Below, one piece after another: positions 6,612-8,017 of a stretch of DNA of 8,017 nt. The DNA comes from Rickettsiales bacterium (GTDB lineage: Bacteria > Pseudomonadota > Alphaproteobacteria > Rickettsiales > UBA1997). The stretch covers positions 1 through 8,017 of the forward strand of contig CANGQE010000050.1 in NCBI GenBank assembly GCA_947455845.1. Direction: 5' to 3'. How positions within the stretch are numbered: the first letter of the stretch is position 1; each line of letters begins with the position of its first letter. The notes under the pieces are model-generated. The model was not told where the DNA came from, made no database searches, and saw only the letters and a program-made list of their open reading frames with translations. Position numbers and translations under genes: made by a program.

Positions 6612-7346
6612 ATGACCAAAATCACTCAAGCTTTTATTTTTGCCGCCGGTCGTGGAGAGCGTATACGTCCACTTAGCGACTCAACTCCTAAACCACTATT
6701 AAAGATCAAAAACAAAGCAATAATTGATTACGCGATTGAGAAACTAGACCAACTTCCCGACATTAAAAAAATAATTATTAACGGTTTTTATCTAGCTGAT
6801 CAAATCGAGTCCCACATCAAAAAATTAAAAAACCCCAAAATTATATTTTCCCGCGAAGTTGAAAAAGTTGAAACCGGTGGTGGGTTAGTATTTGCCAAAG
6901 ATGAAATCGATTTTGATGAACCTCTTTTACTTATTAACGGCGATGTTTTATGGCAAGATATGAGCTTTGTTTCAGATATTGAAACCATTACCAGAGCTTG
7001 GAAAGATTGCGAATGCGACATCCTTTTAGGTCTTAAAAAAGTCGATGATTATTCCGGCTACGAGGGAAATATTCATGGTGGCGGTGATTTTGATTTTAAG
7101 GCAGGAACTCTTTTTAGATTTTCTGAAATTCCGATGAGTCACGTTTTTATTGGTGTCCAAATCATTAATCCAAAAATTCTAGAAAGAGCTCCGGAAAAAT
7201 GTTTTTCAATGTCACATTTTTACAAATCTGCTGTTGGTGAAAGTGGATTATTACACCGCGTTAAAGGTGTGGAAATGAAGGGAAAATATTTTCACATTGG
7301 TACTGTTGAAGCTTTGGAAAATGCTGAGAGGAATGTTAAGGAATAA
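6612..7346 (+). CDS. Sugar-1-phosphate nucleotidyltransferase, MurU-like
   Basis: Cytoplasmic NTP-transferase, most like N-acetylmuramate-1-phosphate uridylyltransferase (MurU), which makes UDP-MurNAc from recycled peptidoglycan sugar; other sugar-phosphate nucleotidylyltransferases are possible. Residues 7-30 carry the signature AFIFAAGRGERIRPLSDSTPKPLL, with the activating arginine in GRGERIRP and Lys27 in TPKP. VETGGGLVFAKD (86-97), LLINGDVLW (106-114, metal-binding Asp111) and the late KYFHIGTVEAL (225-235) complete the fold. The 244-residue length is close to MurU. An open frame extends upstream to a TTG at 6498, but those 38 codons are the palindromic repeat read as protein (with VILNLFQDL), so I place the start at the ATG 6612, just before the conserved TKITQAFIFAAGRG. 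No amgK kinase gene, the usual MurU partner, is visible. The stop is 23 bases before another repeat that separates it from the convergent hemE. Confidence 0.88.
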   Translation: MTKITQAFIFAAGRGERIRPLSDSTPKPLLKIKNKAIIDYAIEKLDQLPDIKKIIINGFYLADQIESHIKKLKNPKIIFSREVEKVETGGGLVFAKDEIDFDEPLLLINGDVLWQDMSFVSDIETITRAWKDCECDILLGLKKVDDYSGYEGNIHGGGDFDFKAGTLFRFSEIPMSHVFIGVQIINPKILERAPEKCFSMSHFYKSAVGESGLLHRVKGVEMKGKYFHIGTVEALENAERNVKE

Positions 7347-7369
7347 TCTTAAAACTGAATTGTGAGGCC

Positions 7370-7499
7370 AGCCCTCTTTGAAAAAGAGGGTGGATGGCCA
7401 CCGCAGGTGGACAGACGGGTGATTTACCCGTCACTTACTAATTTTTAAATCACCCTTCCGCCGCTAAAGCGACTCCCTCCCTCTTTTTCAAAGAGGGCT
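7370..7499. repeat. Second palindromic repeat family with perfect 21-base terminal inverted repeats
   Basis: Positions 7370-7390 and 7479-7499 are perfect 21-base reverse complements. The interior holds nested hairpins: CCACC/GGTGG (7398-7402, 7406-7410), GACGGGT/ACCCGTC (7414-7420, 7426-7432), GGGTGATTT/AAATCACCC (7417-7425, 7447-7455, which competes with the previous one) and CGCT/AGCG (7462-7465, 7468-7471). The interior is GC-richer than the surroundings. There is no open reading frame for a transposase and no obvious target duplication. It resembles a MITE or other non-autonomous palindromic element. It occupies the convergent junction of the nucleotidyltransferase gene and hemE and may act as a transcription barrier on both strands. 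Its right arm contains the last three sense codons and the stop of hemE. Confidence 0.85.
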
Positions 7500-8017
7500 A
7501 CCACTCCTAACTAAACGCACCACCAACTCCACATTCTCAATCGGAGTTTCCGGTAGAATTCCGTGTCCTAGATTAAAAATGAAAGGCTGTCCATTAAAGC
7601 TTTCTAGGATTCCCAAAACCTCTTTCTCAATTTCTTTCTTCGAGCCACAAGCTAGCAAAATATTATCCAAATTCCCCTGCACCACTTGCCCTAAATCTTC
7701 TTGAAGATTTTTTCTAACCCAGTTTTTTTCTAGATTTTGATCTAGCGCCAATCCATGTGGTTCAATAGCTTGAGCAAATTCTTGGTAATTCATTCCAATT
7801 CCTCGCGGAAAGCAAATTACAGGAGTTTGCGGATGTAGTTTTTTAATTTCGGAAACGATTTTTTTGGTAGGTTCAATCACCCATTTTCTTAATTGCGCAG
7901 GCGGTAAAATTCCGGCCCAAGAATCAAATAATTTCACCACATCAGCACCAGCCTTAATCTGCTCTGATAAATATTCAATGATGCTTTTAGTTAAAATTTC
8001 AATCAACTGCAAAAAAA
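7488..8017 (-). CDS. hemE: Uroporphyrinogen decarboxylase, C-terminal half (cut by window edge)
   Basis: Cytoplasmic haem-pathway enzyme that removes four acetate carboxyl groups from uroporphyrinogen III to give coproporphyrinogen III. On the minus strand about 176 codons are present, roughly half of the usual 340-350 residues; the frame is open to the window edge, so the TTG near 8012 is not a true start. Family motifs include AGADVVKLFDSWAGILPP, FPRGIGMNYQEFA, GLALDQNLEKNW, QGNLDNILLACGSKKEIEKE and FIFNLGHGILPETPIENVE, with the conserved active-site His in NLGHGI. The catalytic Arg and Asp of the N-terminal half lie outside the window. The last codons (Ser-Pro-Leu and TGA at 7499-7488) are supplied by the repeat arm at 7479-7499, so the natural C-terminus has been replaced or altered after the final helix (VELVVRLVR). 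This is beyond the conserved core, so activity is probably retained. Confidence 0.95.
   Translation of the reverse strand, partial: FLQLIEILTKSIIEYLSEQIKAGADVVKLFDSWAGILPPAQLRKWVIEPTKKIVSEIKKLHPQTPVICFPRGIGMNYQEFAQAIEPHGLALDQNLEKNWVRKNLQEDLGQVVQGNLDNILLACGSKKEIEKEVLGILESFNGQPFIFNLGHGILPETPIENVELVVRLVRSGSPL

Noticed and set aside
7370..7499. CRISPR array or tRNA in the structured repeat
   Set aside because: There are no direct repeats with spacers, and the hairpins do not form a tRNA cloverleaf.
8010..8012. TTG as the start codon of hemE
   Set aside because: The frame is open to the window edge and the N-terminal half of HemE is missing, so the true start lies beyond the window.

Overview
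The window is AT-rich, gene-dense bacterial DNA. NuoF, NadC and HemE all look alphaproteobacterial. Low GC, weak Shine-Dalgarno sequences, a nuoF with no nuoE directly upstream, and dispersed palindromic repeats that can encode a VILNLFQDL-type peptide fit a Rickettsiales-like or other host-associated alphaproteobacterium. This placement is inference; no rRNA or other decisive marker is present.

Layout. Positions 1-378 (minus) hold the N-terminal 126 codons of nuoF (respiratory complex I, NADH/FMN subunit). Positions 379-708 have no convincing intact gene but carry faint coding-like stretches. From 709, a same-strand tightly packed run encodes a secretin-type outer-membrane channel protein (709-2283), an ABC-2-type permease (2286-3047), a membrane-anchored helical-repeat protein of unknown function (3056-3814) and nadC (3796-4650). 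Spacings are +2, +8 and a 19-base overlap, so this looks like one operon. A short palindromic repeat separates it from a full-length ABC exporter half-transporter (4715-6490). A long palindromic element (6500-6592) then lies before a MurU-like sugar-phosphate nucleotidyltransferase (start corrected to 6612, end 7346). A second repeat family (7370-7499) fills the gap to the convergent hemE (minus), whose C-terminal half is present and whose stop codon lies inside the repeat.

How the genes relate. Most are housekeeping: respiration (nuoF), NAD synthesis (nadC), haem synthesis (hemE), a probable lipid or drug exporter, and probable cell-wall sugar recycling. The secretin, permease and helical-repeat genes are the least explained: the secretin has no type II secretion or type IV pilus partners here, and the permease has no adjacent ATPase. 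I see no CRISPR array, tRNA, rRNA, transposase, phage gene or clear new defence system. The most notable non-gene signals are the three palindromic repeats and their effect on gene boundaries.
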